A program made the translations under genes and the position numbers. Of a DNA stretch of 64,000 nucleotides, positions 10,443 to 19,094 are shown piece after piece. Source of the DNA: Actinomycetota bacterium (GTDB taxonomy: Bacteria; Actinomycetota; Thermoleophilia; Gaiellales; Gaiellaceae); contig PKYN01000009.1 in the NCBI GenBank assembly GCA_003132665.1, positions 349,635 through 413,634 of the forward strand, written 5' to 3'. The notes below the pieces were generated by a model. That model had not been told where the DNA came from. It did no database searches and saw nothing but the letters and a program-made list of their open reading frames with translations. How positions within the stretch are numbered: position 1 is the first letter of the stretch; each line of letters opens with the position of its first letter.

Positions 10443-12128
10443 ATGGAAGCCTCACGACTCCCCTGGATGCAGATCGGCTCGCTGCTCATACGAGACAGCG
10501 TAATCACTGGCGAGCAACTTGACGAGGCGCTGGCCGAGAAAGATCGCACCGGTCAGCGCGTGGGCGACATTCTCGCCGAGCGCGGTTGGGCAACGACCGC
10601 CGATCTCGCGCGCGCCCTGGCCGAGCAGTGGAACCTCGAGTTCGTCGACATCCTCACGACCGAAGTCGAGCCGGAGGCGGTCAAGCTCCTCTCCGAGCCG
10701 ATCGTGCGCCGCTACCGGGCGCTACCGATTCGCTTCCTGTCGAAGAACCTGGTGCTGGTCGCGATCAGCGATCCCACAGACATTCTCGGTCTCGACAACA
10801 TCAAGCTCTCGCTCGACGTCAATCTCAAGTTCTGCCTGGCCGACCCGAACGACCTGGAGCGCTCGATTGATCAGATCTTCAGTCAGCGTCCGACTCTGCA
10901 CGTAGTAGACGAGGCGCTCGCGCCGGTCGAAGAGGGCGAGGAGCGCTACGACCTGGCGCTCGTCAGCGACGAAGCCTCTCCCGCCATCAGTCTCGTCAAC
11001 CAGGTACTCGCACAGGCTATCCAAGACCGTGCCTCCGACGTCCATTTCGAGCCGCAAGAGCGGCAGATGATCGTGCGCGCACGCGTTGACGGTGTGATGC
11101 GCGAGCTGGCGACCGTGCCGAAGACAATGCAGCAGGCGGCTCTCAGCCGGCTCAAGGTGATGGCGCAGCTCGACATCGCCGAGCGCTCGCTTCCACAGGA
11201 CGGCCGTTCGGTTGTGAAACTGAACGGAGAGCCGATCGACCTGCGCGTGGCCGTGCTTCCGACGACGTACGGCGAGAAGGTCGTCGTGCGAATCCTTCAA
11301 CGCTCGTCGACCCACGCCTCGCTGGGCGAGCTGGGCATGAGCGAGCAGGCGCTGAAGAGCTTCGTCCATGCCATCGAGCAGCCGTTCGGCTGTGTCGTCG
11401 CCGCCGGGCCGACCGGCGCCGGCAAGACGACCACGCTGTATGCGGCGCTCGATCGGCTCAACTCGCCCGAGCGCTCGATCACCACGATCGAGGACCCCGT
11501 CGAATACGAGCTCGCGGGCGTCTCGCAGATTCAGGTCAACGCCAAGCGCGGACTCACCTTCGCGCGAGGCCTGCGGACGATCCTGCGCGCCGATCCGGAT
11601 GCCTTGCTCGTCGGCGAGATTCGAGACACCGAGACGGCGGAGATCGCCGTCCAGGCCGCGATGACCGGCCACCTCGTGCTCACGACCGTTCATGCCCAGA
11701 CGGCCGCCGCCGCCTTCGCCCGCCTGCAGGACATGGGCATCGCTCCCTACATGCTCGCCAACGCGCTCAACTGCATCGTCTCGCAGCGGCTGGTTCGGGT
11801 TCTCTGCCCCTCCTGTCGCAGCGTGACCGAGGCAACCGAGGCCGAGCGCGCCGAGCTTAGGCTCGATCCGGGCACTCCCGCCCAGCTCTACCGCCCCGTT
11901 GGTTGCCGCGCTTGCGGCAACACCGGCTACCACGGACGTACGGCGATCTACGAGGTTCTGCCTGTCAGCGGCGAGATTCGCAAGTTGATCGGCCGCACCA
12001 CCGAGGAGATCCACGACGCGGCGGTCGAGGCCGGCATGGTCACGCTCGAGCAGGACGGTCACCGGATCGCCCTGACCGGGGTCACCTCGCTCGAAGAAGT
12101 CCGGCGCGTGGCCGGAAACAGCCTCTAG
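10443..12128 (+). CDS. Type IV pilus / type II secretion assembly ATPase, PilB/GspE family (copy 1)
   Basis: A 561-residue secretion ATPase powering pilus or pseudopilus assembly. An N-terminal T2SSE_N-like domain (IGSLLIRDSVITGEQLDEAL) precedes the core: Walker A GPTGAGKTTT (from 322), Asp box, TIEDPVEY, Walker B-like DPDALLVGEIRD, His box LTTVHAQT, and a zinc pair CPSC...CRAC. Start at the ATG of MEASRLPW; the frame is open further up but that part is antisense to dtd. Followed 75 bp later by a close paralogue. No pilin, PilC or PilT gene is nearby. Confidence 0.92.
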   Translation: MEASRLPWMQIGSLLIRDSVITGEQLDEALAEKDRTGQRVGDILAERGWATTADLARALAEQWNLEFVDILTTEVEPEAVKLLSEPIVRRYRALPIRFLSKNLVLVAISDPTDILGLDNIKLSLDVNLKFCLADPNDLERSIDQIFSQRPTLHVVDEALAPVEEGEERYDLALVSDEASPAISLVNQVLAQAIQDRASDVHFEPQERQMIVRARVDGVMRELATVPKTMQQAALSRLKVMAQLDIAERSLPQDGRSVVKLNGEPIDLRVAVLPTTYGEKVVVRILQRSSTHASLGELGMSEQALKSFVHAIEQPFGCVVAAGPTGAGKTTTLYAALDRLNSPERSITTIEDPVEYELAGVSQIQVNAKRGLTFARGLRTILRADPDALLVGEIRDTETAEIAVQAAMTGHLVLTTVHAQTAAAAFARLQDMGIAPYMLANALNCIVSQRLVRVLCPSCRSVTEATEAERAELRLDPGTPAQLYRPVGCRACGNTGYHGRTAIYEVLPVSGEIRKLIGRTTEEIHDAAVEAGMVTLEQDGHRIALTGVTSLEEVRRVAGNSL

Positions 12129-12203
12129 CGGTATCCGGCTCCGCATTCGCCTTTCTCGGACGGCGCGATACTCTGAGATCTACGCTCGGCTCGAACCCGA
12201 GCG

Positions 12204-13913
12204 ATGGGTCTCTACGTGGCGAACAAGGAAAAAACGAATCCAAGCCGCGAGCATGCGCTCGGAGTGCTGCTGATCCGCAAGGGCACGATCAGCAAGGAGC
12301 AGCTCGAGCAGGCGCTCAGCGAGAAGGAGCGAAACGGGCGCCGCATCGGCGACATCTTCGTCGCACACGGCTGGGCGACTTCGCGCGATCTGGCCCTTGC
12401 GCTTGCGGAGCAGTACAACCTGGAGTTCGTCGAGATCCTCGAGACGCCGATCGAGCCCGAGGTGACGAAGCTGCTGTCCGAACGCTTCGTGCGCCGCTTC
12501 CACGCCCTGCCCGTCAAGTACCTGGGCAAGAACTCGGTTCTGGTGGCGATCGCCGATCCAACCGACATCGTCGCCCTCGACGACGTCAAGCTCGCGCTCG
12601 GGATCAATCTTAGGTTCTGCCTGGCCGACTCCGGCGATCTCGACAGCGCGATCGACCAGGTCTACTTGCAGCGCCCGGCCTTACGCGTCGTCGACGAGCC
12701 GATCGAGTTGGACGAAGAGATCGACCGCATACCCGATCTGCGAGCGATCTCAGAGGACGCCGCGCCGGCCGTGACGCTGGTGAACCAGATTCTCATCCGA
12801 GCGATTCAAGACCGCGCTTCGGATATCCATTTCGAGCCGCAGGAGCGGCAAATGATCGTGCGCACCCGCGTCGACGGGGTCGCGCGCGAGCTGGCTTCCA
12901 TCCCCAAGACGATGCAACAGGCGATCATCAGCCGTCTCAAGGTGATGGGCCAACTGGACATCGCCGAGCGCCAGCTGCCGCAGGACGGCCGCTGTGCGGT
13001 TCGCCTGGCTGGTGAATCGATCGATCTGCGAATCGCCATCATCCCGATCAGCCACGGCGAGAAGGTGACCATTCGCATTCTCCAGCGCTCCTCGAAGAGC
13101 GTCTCGCTGAACGACCTGGGCATGAGCGAGCAGGCCTTCGAGGTCTTCAAGCGAGCGATCGAGCAGCCCTTCGGCTGCGTGATCGCCTGCGGACCGACCG
13201 GCGCCGGAAAGACGACGACGCTCTATGCGGCGCTCGAGCACCTGAACGGCGAAGAGCGCATCATCACGACCATCGAGGATCCCGTCGAGTACGAGATCGC
13301 CGGCGTATCGCAGGTGCAGACGAATGTGAGGCGCGGGCTGACCTTTGCGCGCGGCCTGCGCACGATCCTGCGCTCGGATCCCGACGTGCTCCTAGTCGGC
13401 GAGATCCGCGACGCCGAGACGGCCGAGATCGCGGTGCAGGCGGCTCTCACCGGGCATTTGGTTTTGACGACCCTGCACACCCAGACCGCGGCGAGCACCT
13501 TCGCGCGGCTCCAGGACATGGGCGTAGCACCGTTCATGCTCGCCAATGCCATCAACTGCGTCGTCTCGCAGCGCCTGGTGCGCAAGCTCTGCTTGAGTTG
13601 CCGGCGCGAGTCGACGCCGAACGCGGACGAGCGCGTCGAGCTCGGGATCGGCAAAGGCCAGGACGCGACGATCTATCGCGCGAAAGGCTGCAAAGACTGC
13701 AACGACATGGGTTATCTGGGCCGCAAAGCGATCTACGAAGTTCTGCCGCTGACCGATCAGTTGCGGGAGTTGGTCGGCCAGCCGACGGCGAAAATCCATG
13801 CGCGCGCGGTCACGGAAGGCATGGTCACGCTACGACAGGATGGTCACCGTCTCGTTCTCCTCGGCGAAACCTCGATCGAGGAGATTCGGCGAGTAGTCGG
13901 CGACGGTCACTGA
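12204..13913 (+). CDS. Type IV pilus / type II secretion assembly ATPase, PilB/GspE family (copy 2)
   Basis: Tandem paralogue of the preceding gene, 569 residues. Domain order is identical: N-terminal LGVLLIRKGTISKEQLEQAL, Walker A GPTGAGKTTT (from 330), TIEDPVEYEIAGVSQVQ, DPDVLLVGEIRDAETAEIA, LTTLHTQTA and the zinc pair CLSC...CKDC. Long stretches such as DRASDIHFEPQERQMIVR are nearly identical in both copies, while the N-terminal domains and the C-terminus differ more. Both retain all ATPase motifs, so neither looks like a pseudogene. Confidence 0.92.
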   Translation: MGLYVANKEKTNPSREHALGVLLIRKGTISKEQLEQALSEKERNGRRIGDIFVAHGWATSRDLALALAEQYNLEFVEILETPIEPEVTKLLSERFVRRFHALPVKYLGKNSVLVAIADPTDIVALDDVKLALGINLRFCLADSGDLDSAIDQVYLQRPALRVVDEPIELDEEIDRIPDLRAISEDAAPAVTLVNQILIRAIQDRASDIHFEPQERQMIVRTRVDGVARELASIPKTMQQAIISRLKVMGQLDIAERQLPQDGRCAVRLAGESIDLRIAIIPISHGEKVTIRILQRSSKSVSLNDLGMSEQAFEVFKRAIEQPFGCVIACGPTGAGKTTTLYAALEHLNGEERIITTIEDPVEYEIAGVSQVQTNVRRGLTFARGLRTILRSDPDVLLVGEIRDAETAEIAVQAALTGHLVLTTLHTQTAASTFARLQDMGVAPFMLANAINCVVSQRLVRKLCLSCRRESTPNADERVELGIGKGQDATIYRAKGCKDCNDMGYLGRKAIYEVLPLTDQLRELVGQPTAKIHARAVTEGMVTLRQDGHRLVLLGETSIEEIRRVVGDGH

Positions 13914-13946
13914 CCGCCGGCGGTAAGGGCTCTCGACCCGCTCGAG

Positions 13947-14282
13947 CTAAGAGTCGCCGGGCACCGACTCTAGCGGCGAGAGCATCCGAGCCAGCTTGAG
14001 TTGCCCGCGCGCCTCGTCCCGACGCCCCAGGCGGCTGAGCGAACGGCCCAAACCGTAGTAGCCGTAGGCATCGCTCGGTGTGATCTCGATCATCGCCCTG
14101 AACTCGGCCTCGGCCTCCTCGTAGCGGCGGAGCCGAAAGTAGGCGATACCGAGCGCCTCGCGGATCGAGGCCTTGCGCGGCTCGTAACGCTTTGCCCCCT
14201 CGAGCGACACGGTCGCCTGGGCGGGCCTGCCGTCGGCTAGGTGCTGCTTGCCTTTTTGAAAGAGCTCGAAGGTCTCCGACAT
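13947..14282 (-). CDS. Small TPR-repeat protein
   Basis: A 111-residue protein starting MSETFELFQKGKQHLADG, preceded by AAGG. It consists of about three tetratricopeptide-like repeats: LADGRPAQATVSLEGAKRYEP, ALGIAYFRLRRYEEAEAEFRA and GYYGLGRSLSRLGRRDEARG, each with the small-large residue spacing of TPRs. No signal peptide. Two upstream ATGs in the same frame give longer versions (up to 136 residues). Probably a protein-interaction module; convergent with the second PilB-like gene, so a link to it is only positional. Confidence 0.75.
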   Translation of the reverse strand: MSETFELFQKGKQHLADGRPAQATVSLEGAKRYEPRKASIREALGIAYFRLRRYEEAEAEFRAMIEITPSDAYGYYGLGRSLSRLGRRDEARGQLKLARMLSPLESVPGDS

Positions 14283-14489
14283 CTGGGCCTTGAACAGGTG
14301 GGATTTCCGCGTCGACATCCAGCGTAGAGAAAACGACAGGGGTGAGATCGGACGCATTTCACCTCGCCTGACCGGACGAAGCGAATGCTCTGCGGTACGT
14401 ATGAGGCGACGGCGGTTCCACCGCTTGCGCCGCGGACGCTCAGCGCCGGCGTTCGGGGAGTTGGCGCCGATGGGTAACTTACGACAAGA

Positions 14490-15062
14490 ATGCTACGAAG
14501 CGGCTCCTATCTCGTGGCGACGACGCTTGCCCTGGTCATCGTGACCGTTGTTGCCACGGGCTGCGACACGGCGACCGACAGGAGCTACAAGGGGCACGGT
14601 ATCTCCTTCCACTACCCGAAAGACTGGGAGCCGACCGTGTTCACGGGGGGAAGCGCGCAGAACGCCAGGGGTCTTTGGACGGAGGCATTCAAGCCGCGCT
14701 CGTCATCGTCCAAAGCGGACATCATCTTCATGAGCGAGTACCGGACGCACGTGGCCATCACCGAGCGGAACCGCGCGACCTATACGGCGGAGATCTCCTC
14801 CTCGGTCTCGAATCTTGCGACGCGGGCCGGTGGCTCGCTTCTGGCCGGGCCGACCATGGTCTCGATGGGAGGCCTGCTCGGCTATGGCTTTCGCGTCCGC
14901 ACGAAAACGCGCGACAACCTGAGCAGCGAGAGCCGGATCCTCCTCGTCTGGAACGGCAAGGACGAGTACTACCTCAACTGCCGGCACGAGAACACGAACC
15001 GACACGCGGCCGACGTCGAGCGCGCCTGCGACAAGATCATTGGCTCCTTCGGGCTCGGCTGA
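14490..15062 (+). CDS. Predicted lipoprotein, paralogue 1 of 2
   Basis: A 190-residue protein with a hydrophobic signal ending in the lipobox VATGC (Cys25), so it is predicted to be exported and lipid-anchored. The mature part opens with YKGHGISFHYPKDW, the beginning seen in PsbP/DUF1795-like folds, and ends with ESRILLVWNGKDEYYLNC followed by a second cysteine (CDK). The next gene encodes a clear paralogue. I cannot assign a function. Confidence 0.8.
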   Translation: MLRSGSYLVATTLALVIVTVVATGCDTATDRSYKGHGISFHYPKDWEPTVFTGGSAQNARGLWTEAFKPRSSSSKADIIFMSEYRTHVAITERNRATYTAEISSSVSNLATRAGGSLLAGPTMVSMGGLLGYGFRVRTKTRDNLSSESRILLVWNGKDEYYLNCRHENTNRHAADVERACDKIIGSFGLG

Positions 15063-15070
15063 ACCGAAGG

Positions 15071-15089
15071 CGTACGCCGGAGGCGTACG
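15071..15089. other. Perfect 8-bp inverted repeat between the two lipoprotein genes
   Basis: CGTACGCC-GGA-GGCGTACG forms an 8-bp stem with a 3-nt loop, 9 nt after the first lipoprotein stop and 8 nt before the second start. There is no U-tract, so it is more likely a regulator site or an mRNA-processing/translation-control hairpin than an intrinsic terminator. Confidence 0.5.
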
Positions 15090-15097
15090 ATTGCCAC

Positions 15098-15706
15098 ATG
15101 ACGCTCGGGTCATTCGCCAGAAAGGCGCGACGGGCCGCGCCGGGTGTGACCGCGATCATGTTGGCGACGATCGCAACGGGCTGCAGTGCGGGTTGCTCTG
15201 CATCGATCTCGGTCGGCCGAGATAAGGCGGGAGGCACCTACAGCAACCACGGCGTCTCGTTCACGATCCCCAAGGGCTGGAGACGGCTGAGCGATCTGAC
15301 AATCCAGACGAAATCCGGAAGCGAGATCTGGTCGGAGGGCTTCGCCGCGGAACCGGGCTACGACCTCGTCGGTGTAACGGCCTATGCGACGAAGATTGTC
15401 GTCACGAGAAAAAACGCGAAAAAGGTTGCGCCGCAAGTCGCGGCTACGATGAGAAACCTTTTCGCGGCGGCGGGTGGAAGAGTCCTAAACGGTCCGATCG
15501 TGACGTCGCTCAGGGGCATGGCCGGCTATCGCTTCGAAACCACCTTTCCCGGCCAGAGCGGAGACATGCTCGAAAGTCGATTGCTCCTGGTCTGGAACGG
15601 TCACACCGAGTACTTCTTCAACTGCCAGCACCGAGCGGGTAGCTCGCTGAGCGCCGAGATCGAGCATGGCTGCGGGACGATCGAGAGCAGCTTCAAGCTC
15701 GACTGA
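15098..15706 (+). CDS. Predicted lipoprotein, paralogue 2 of 2
   Basis: A 202-residue protein starting MTLGSFARKARR, with a signal segment and lipobox TIATGC (Cys29); two more cysteines follow in the mature N-terminus (CSAGCSAS). The body matches the preceding gene: YSNHGVSFTIPKGW, GGRVLNGPIVTSLRGMAGY, ESRLLLVWNGHTEYFFNC and a closing C-G/K-S-F-L pattern. The frame is open upstream of this ATG, but that region overlaps paralogue 1. A local gene duplication; function unknown. Confidence 0.78.
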   Translation: MTLGSFARKARRAAPGVTAIMLATIATGCSAGCSASISVGRDKAGGTYSNHGVSFTIPKGWRRLSDLTIQTKSGSEIWSEGFAAEPGYDLVGVTAYATKIVVTRKNAKKVAPQVAATMRNLFAAAGGRVLNGPIVTSLRGMAGYRFETTFPGQSGDMLESRLLLVWNGHTEYFFNCQHRAGSSLSAEIEHGCGTIESSFKLD

Positions 15707-15711
15707 GCGCG

Positions 15712-16869
15712 TCAGGCGCCCTGTCCGCGTAACCGTTCGACCTCGTCGAGGATGCCTGCGGCGATCTCGCTTTTCGGCGCCCGGCTCAGCACGACCTCGC
15801 CGGACTCGGTAATTAAAACGACCTCGTTCTCCTCGGCGTCGAAGCCGATGCCCGGCCGGGATATGTCGTTGAACACGATCAGGTCGACCTTCTTCGCTCG
15901 CAGCTTCGCCCGCGCGCGCTCCAGGCCCTGATCGCCTTCGTCCGCCGCGAACCCGATCAGCAGTTGCCCCTCGTGCCGCCGCCGTCCCAGATCGAGCAGC
16001 ACGTCGGTCGTCGGTTCCAGCTCGACTGTCCAGTTCTGATCGTTCTTGTGGCGCTTGCCGCTTTCTTTCGCAGCCGGACGGTAGTCGGCGACGGCGGCGC
16101 TCATCAGGATCACGTCGGCATCACGCCCGAGCACGGCGTCGGTCAGCGCGGCGGCGCTGTCCACCTCGACCAGTTCGATGCCAGCGGGCGCCGGAACGGC
16201 CAGGTTGGCCGCTACAAGCGTTACCTCGGCCCCGCGCCGCGCCGCCTCGGCCGCCAGCGCCACACCCATCCGGCCGGAGGAACGATTGCCCAGGAAGCGC
16301 ACCGAATCGAGCGGCTCTCGCGTCCCGCCGGCGCTGATCAAAACCCGCGTACCGGCGAGCGAGTCAGACACCGCGAGAAGCTGCCGGCAACACTCGAAGA
16401 TCGCCTCCGGCTCGCTCATCCTCCCCACGCCGCTTCCCCCTTCGCCCAGTTCGCCGTGCTCGGGGCCGACGACGTGCGCGCCGCGCTCGCGCAGGACGCG
16501 CATGTTCTCCTGAGTGGCCGGGCTCGCCCACATGCGCGAGTTCATCGCCGGCGCCAGGACGAGCGGGCCGCGGTGTGCGAGCGCGCTCTCGGTGACGAGG
16601 TTGTCGGCGATGCCGCCGGCCAGCTTGGCCAGCGTGTTGGCCGTGGCCGGGGCGATGACGAACAGATCGGCGCGCTCGAGGTGCGGATAAGGGCCACCCG
16701 AGCCCGAACGTCGAGCGAGCGCATTCAAAGTTTGCGCGCTCACGAACTTCTCGCCCGCCGGGGTCAGAAGCGGCACGACCTCGTGCTCCGCCTTGACGAA
16801 GAGACGCACCAGCTCGCACGCTTTGTAAGCGGAGATGCCACCCGAGACGCCGACGAGGATCTTGGCCAT
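15712..16869 (-). CDS. coaBC: Phosphopantothenoylcysteine decarboxylase / phosphopantothenate-cysteine ligase
   Basis: Two steps of coenzyme A synthesis. The CoaC half has GVSGGISAYKA, the flavin-site histidine in PHLERADL (H63), APATANT and PAMN (107-110). The CoaB half has ISAGGTREPLDSVRFLGNRSSGRMG and KxHKNDQNW. The substrate-clamp position that holds Cys158 in the E. coli enzyme falls on Glu143 here (GELGEGGSGVGRM), with no cysteine nearby. Follows gmk-rpoZ as in other actinobacteria but with one gene in between. Confidence 0.94.
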   Translation of the reverse strand: MAKILVGVSGGISAYKACELVRLFVKAEHEVVPLLTPAGEKFVSAQTLNALARRSGSGGPYPHLERADLFVIAPATANTLAKLAGGIADNLVTESALAHRGPLVLAPAMNSRMWASPATQENMRVLRERGAHVVGPEHGELGEGGSGVGRMSEPEAIFECCRQLLAVSDSLAGTRVLISAGGTREPLDSVRFLGNRSSGRMGVALAAEAARRGAEVTLVAANLAVPAPAGIELVEVDSAAALTDAVLGRDADVILMSAAVADYRPAAKESGKRHKNDQNWTVELEPTTDVLLDLGRRRHEGQLLIGFAADEGDQGLERARAKLRAKKVDLIVFNDISRPGIGFDAEENEVVLITESGEVVLSRAPKSEIAAGILDEVERLRGQGA

Positions 16870-16953
16870 GCCAAGAAGATTAGTCCCAGGCCTTGCTTGC
16901 CCGCACGCGGCGAGCCCGACGCTCGGATGGACGCCCGTTCGCTGAGCCGACCG

Positions 16954-17751
16954 TCAGGCGTCTTCGAGCGGAGCCGGGCCGAAGCGCCAGTTCCACTCCG
17001 AGCGGCGCATGAAGCGCGTGACCGCTTCTTTCATCGTAAGATCGAGATCTGCAAAGGCGGTGATCGAGGCGGCAAGCTCGGCGGCGGTCTCGATGCCCGG
17101 CGCCGTGAGTAGCGCATCGATCTGCGCCAACAGACCTTCGGGCTTCGCGGGAGCGCGCTCCAGCTCGTGCAGGAACCACTTGTGGTACGGATAGAGCATG
17201 CGGTTCAGCGCCAGCACCGTGCGCCCCGCATAGAGAGCGAGCCGTGAGCCGGCGAAGACGGCCAGGTAGCGGTCCTGGCGCTTGTCGGCCTCGCGCATGA
17301 ACCATTCCATCAGCATCACGTGCCCGCCGAAGTCGCGTAGTTTCTCGTCGCGCTCGTGCGCGGGGTAGGCGGCAGCCGCGGCGATCCGCGCCTCCAGGCC
17401 CTCGACGCGTGAGAAGGCGACGAAGGCGTCCTCGAACGCCCAGCGCGCGGGCTCGCTGCCTCGAGCCGCCACCTCGTCGATGAAGCCGAGTGCGACCACC
17501 TTGCCGTCGAGGTAGCCGCCCTCGTAGTCGGCCAGCGTGTCGTCGAAGACCGTTAACTGGTCCTGCTCGATGCGCGCCGCGGCGACCGCGTCGGAGAAAA
17601 CAAGCATCACGTCGAGATCCGAGGTCGGCGAGGCCAGCCCGTGTGCGACCGAGCCGCCGACTATCAACCCGAGCAGCTCGGGATCGGCCGAATAGTGCTC
17701 ACACGCGCGGGCTATCAGACGTTCGTGCTGCGGAAGGAGCGCGCGACCCAC
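16954..17751 (-). CDS. Nucleotidyltransferase-domain protein (pol-beta fold)
   Basis: A 265-residue protein. The N-terminal motif GGSVAHGLASPTSDLDVML is the GS...DxD signature of the polymerase-beta nucleotidyltransferase superfamily (metal aspartates at the DLD). The C-terminal half is helical (ERDEKLRDFGGHVMLMEWFM), like aminoglycoside nucleotidyltransferase-type or MNT-like proteins. Substrate unknown. It is inserted between rpoZ and coaBC, a pair often adjacent in actinobacteria; 13 nt separate it from rpoZ. Confidence 0.78.
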   Translation of the reverse strand: MGRALLPQHERLIARACEHYSADPELLGLIVGGSVAHGLASPTSDLDVMLVFSDAVAAARIEQDQLTVFDDTLADYEGGYLDGKVVALGFIDEVAARGSEPARWAFEDAFVAFSRVEGLEARIAAAAAYPAHERDEKLRDFGGHVMLMEWFMREADKRQDRYLAVFAGSRLALYAGRTVLALNRMLYPYHKWFLHELERAPAKPEGLLAQIDALLTAPGIETAAELAASITAFADLDLTMKEAVTRFMRRSEWNWRFGPAPLEDA

Positions 17752-17764
17752 CGACCGGGCTGGG

Positions 17765-17998
17765 TCAGTACTGCTTGTACTCGTAGGAGAGCTTGTTCTG
17801 CGCGACTTCTTCCAAAGCCATAGTCAGGTAGTTCTTGGAACGCGACTCGATCATCGGCGGCGGCGCCTCGTCGAAGGAGCCTTCACCGAGCATGTGGTGG
17901 TAGTTGTTGATCTGCCTGGCTCGTTTTGCGGCCACGATGACGAGTGCATAGCGTGAGTCAACGCATTCGAGCAGTCTGTCTACGCGCGGGTCGATCAT
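17765..17998 (-). CDS. rpoZ: RNA polymerase omega subunit
   Basis: A 77-residue omega subunit that helps fold beta'. Recognised by IDPRVDRLLECVDSRYALVIVAAKRARQIN and the C-terminal KNYLTMALEEVAQNKLSYE, and by position directly after gmk with a 4-nt ATGA overlap. Normal length for actinobacterial omega of the short form. Confidence 0.94.
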   Translation of the reverse strand: MIDPRVDRLLECVDSRYALVIVAAKRARQINNYHHMLGEGSFDEAPPPMIESRSKNYLTMALEEVAQNKLSYEYKQY

Positions 17999-18576
17999 GG
18001 TTCAATCGTAGCTGCGAGCGCAAGTTCCCGCCGAACCACGCGCTCCAGCTCGTCGGCGGCGTGCTCCAGCTCGTCGTTCACGATCACGTGATCAAACTCG
18101 CCGGCCTGCTCGAGCTGCTCGTGCGCGAGGCGCAGGCGCTCACCGATCTCGGTGTGGGTCTCGGTCGCTCGTTCCTTCAAGCGGCGCTCGAGCTCGGCCA
18201 CCGACGCGCTGATGAAGATCGTGACCGCTCCCGGGACGGTGCGCTTGATGTTGAGCGCGCCTTCGGTCTCGAGCTCGAGCACGCAGATCCGCCCGCCCCG
18301 CGCGATTCGCTCCAGCTCCGAGCGAAGGGTTCCGTAGCATCGCTGCGACACATAGGTGACGTGCTCGAGGAACTCTCCCGCACGGACGCGGCGCGCGAAC
18401 TCCTCGGGCGTTAGGAACCAGTACTCGCGCCCGTCCTGCTCGCCGGGGCGCCGCTCTCGCGTCGTGGCCGAGATGGAGTGCTCGAGCTGGGGAAGGCGGC
18501 GGAGCAGCTCGGCGATCAGCGTTCCCTTGCCGGCGCCCGAGGGGCCGGTGACCACGATGACCGGAGCCGGGCTCAT
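17995..18576 (-). CDS. gmk: Guanylate kinase
   Basis: Phosphorylates GMP to GDP. P-loop GPSGAGKGTL (residues 11-20), GMP-binding SISATTRERRPGEQDGREYWFL and the lid HVTYVSQRCYGT are all present; 193 residues is standard. Preceded by mihF (86-bp gap) and coupled to rpoZ. Confidence 0.96.
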   Translation of the reverse strand: MSPAPVIVVTGPSGAGKGTLIAELLRRLPQLEHSISATTRERRPGEQDGREYWFLTPEEFARRVRAGEFLEHVTYVSQRCYGTLRSELERIARGGRICVLELETEGALNIKRTVPGAVTIFISASVAELERRLKERATETHTEIGERLRLAHEQLEQAGEFDHVIVNDELEHAADELERVVRRELALAATIEP

Positions 18577-18662
18577 TGCCGCAAACCTACTGCCTCGGTC
18601 GCGGTAGTGGCCTGGTCGCCGTTAGCGACGATGTGAGCACTGTCCACGGAGCGTAAAGGCTC

Positions 18663-18995
18663 TCAGCTGCGGCTAAAAAGGGCGATCAGCTCGCCGCGCT
18701 GGCGATCGGACAGGCCGCCGACAGTCTTCGACTGGCTGATGCGGCACTGGTTGAGGAGGCGGGCTGCTTTGACGCGACCGAACTTGGGCACCGCCATGAG
18801 GATGTCCAGAACCTTCGCCGTCTCGACGTATTCCGGTGGCTGGCCGAGGATGTCCTCAATCCGCGCGCCCCCTTCTTTGAGGTCACGCTTGAGTTTCGCT
18901 CGCCTGACGCGGATCTCGTTCGCTCGCTGCAACGCTTCCATACGTTGATCGAGCGAGCGAGCAGGCGCTTGTGCTTGCCCCTTCGAAAGCACCAT
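18663..18995 (-). CDS. mihF: Integration host factor, actinobacterial type
   Basis: A 110-residue nucleoid-associated DNA-binding protein unrelated in fold to HU/IHF. The core VLDILMAVPKFGRVKAARLLNQCRIS is the helix-two-turn-helix region typical of mIHF/sIHF, with the closing GLSDRQRGELI. The start is the ATG of MVLSKGQAQAP, which lies 8 nt after a good -10 box (leaderless mRNA likely); a longer frame upstream would overlap that promoter. In actinobacteria the gene usually sits just before gmk, as here. Confidence 0.93.
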   Translation of the reverse strand: MVLSKGQAQAPARSLDQRMEALQRANEIRVRRAKLKRDLKEGGARIEDILGQPPEYVETAKVLDILMAVPKFGRVKAARLLNQCRISQSKTVGGLSDRQRGELIALFSRS

Positions 18996-19003
18996 GGGCG
19001 GCC

Positions 19004-19031
19004 ATACTAACAATTCACGCGGAACGGTCAA
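19004..19031 (-). promoter_or_regulatory. mihF promoter, leaderless arrangement
   Basis: On the minus strand TTGACC (19026-19031) is followed by a 16-bp spacer and TAGTAT (19004-19009). Transcription starting about 7 nt after the -10 box would begin within 1-3 nt of the mihF ATG at 18995, so the mRNA would lack a ribosome-binding site. This is one of the best sigma70-type matches seen in the window. Confidence 0.7.
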
Positions 19032-19094
19032 GCGGGAAGATTCTCGCGGATTTACAGGAGTTTTCGGATCGGGCGCAGATCGGTCGCTACTGAG

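Noticed and set aside
13913..13924. 12-bp palindrome ACCGCCGGCGGT just after the second PilB-like gene
   Set aside because: No U-tract on either strand; too short to call a terminator or operator.
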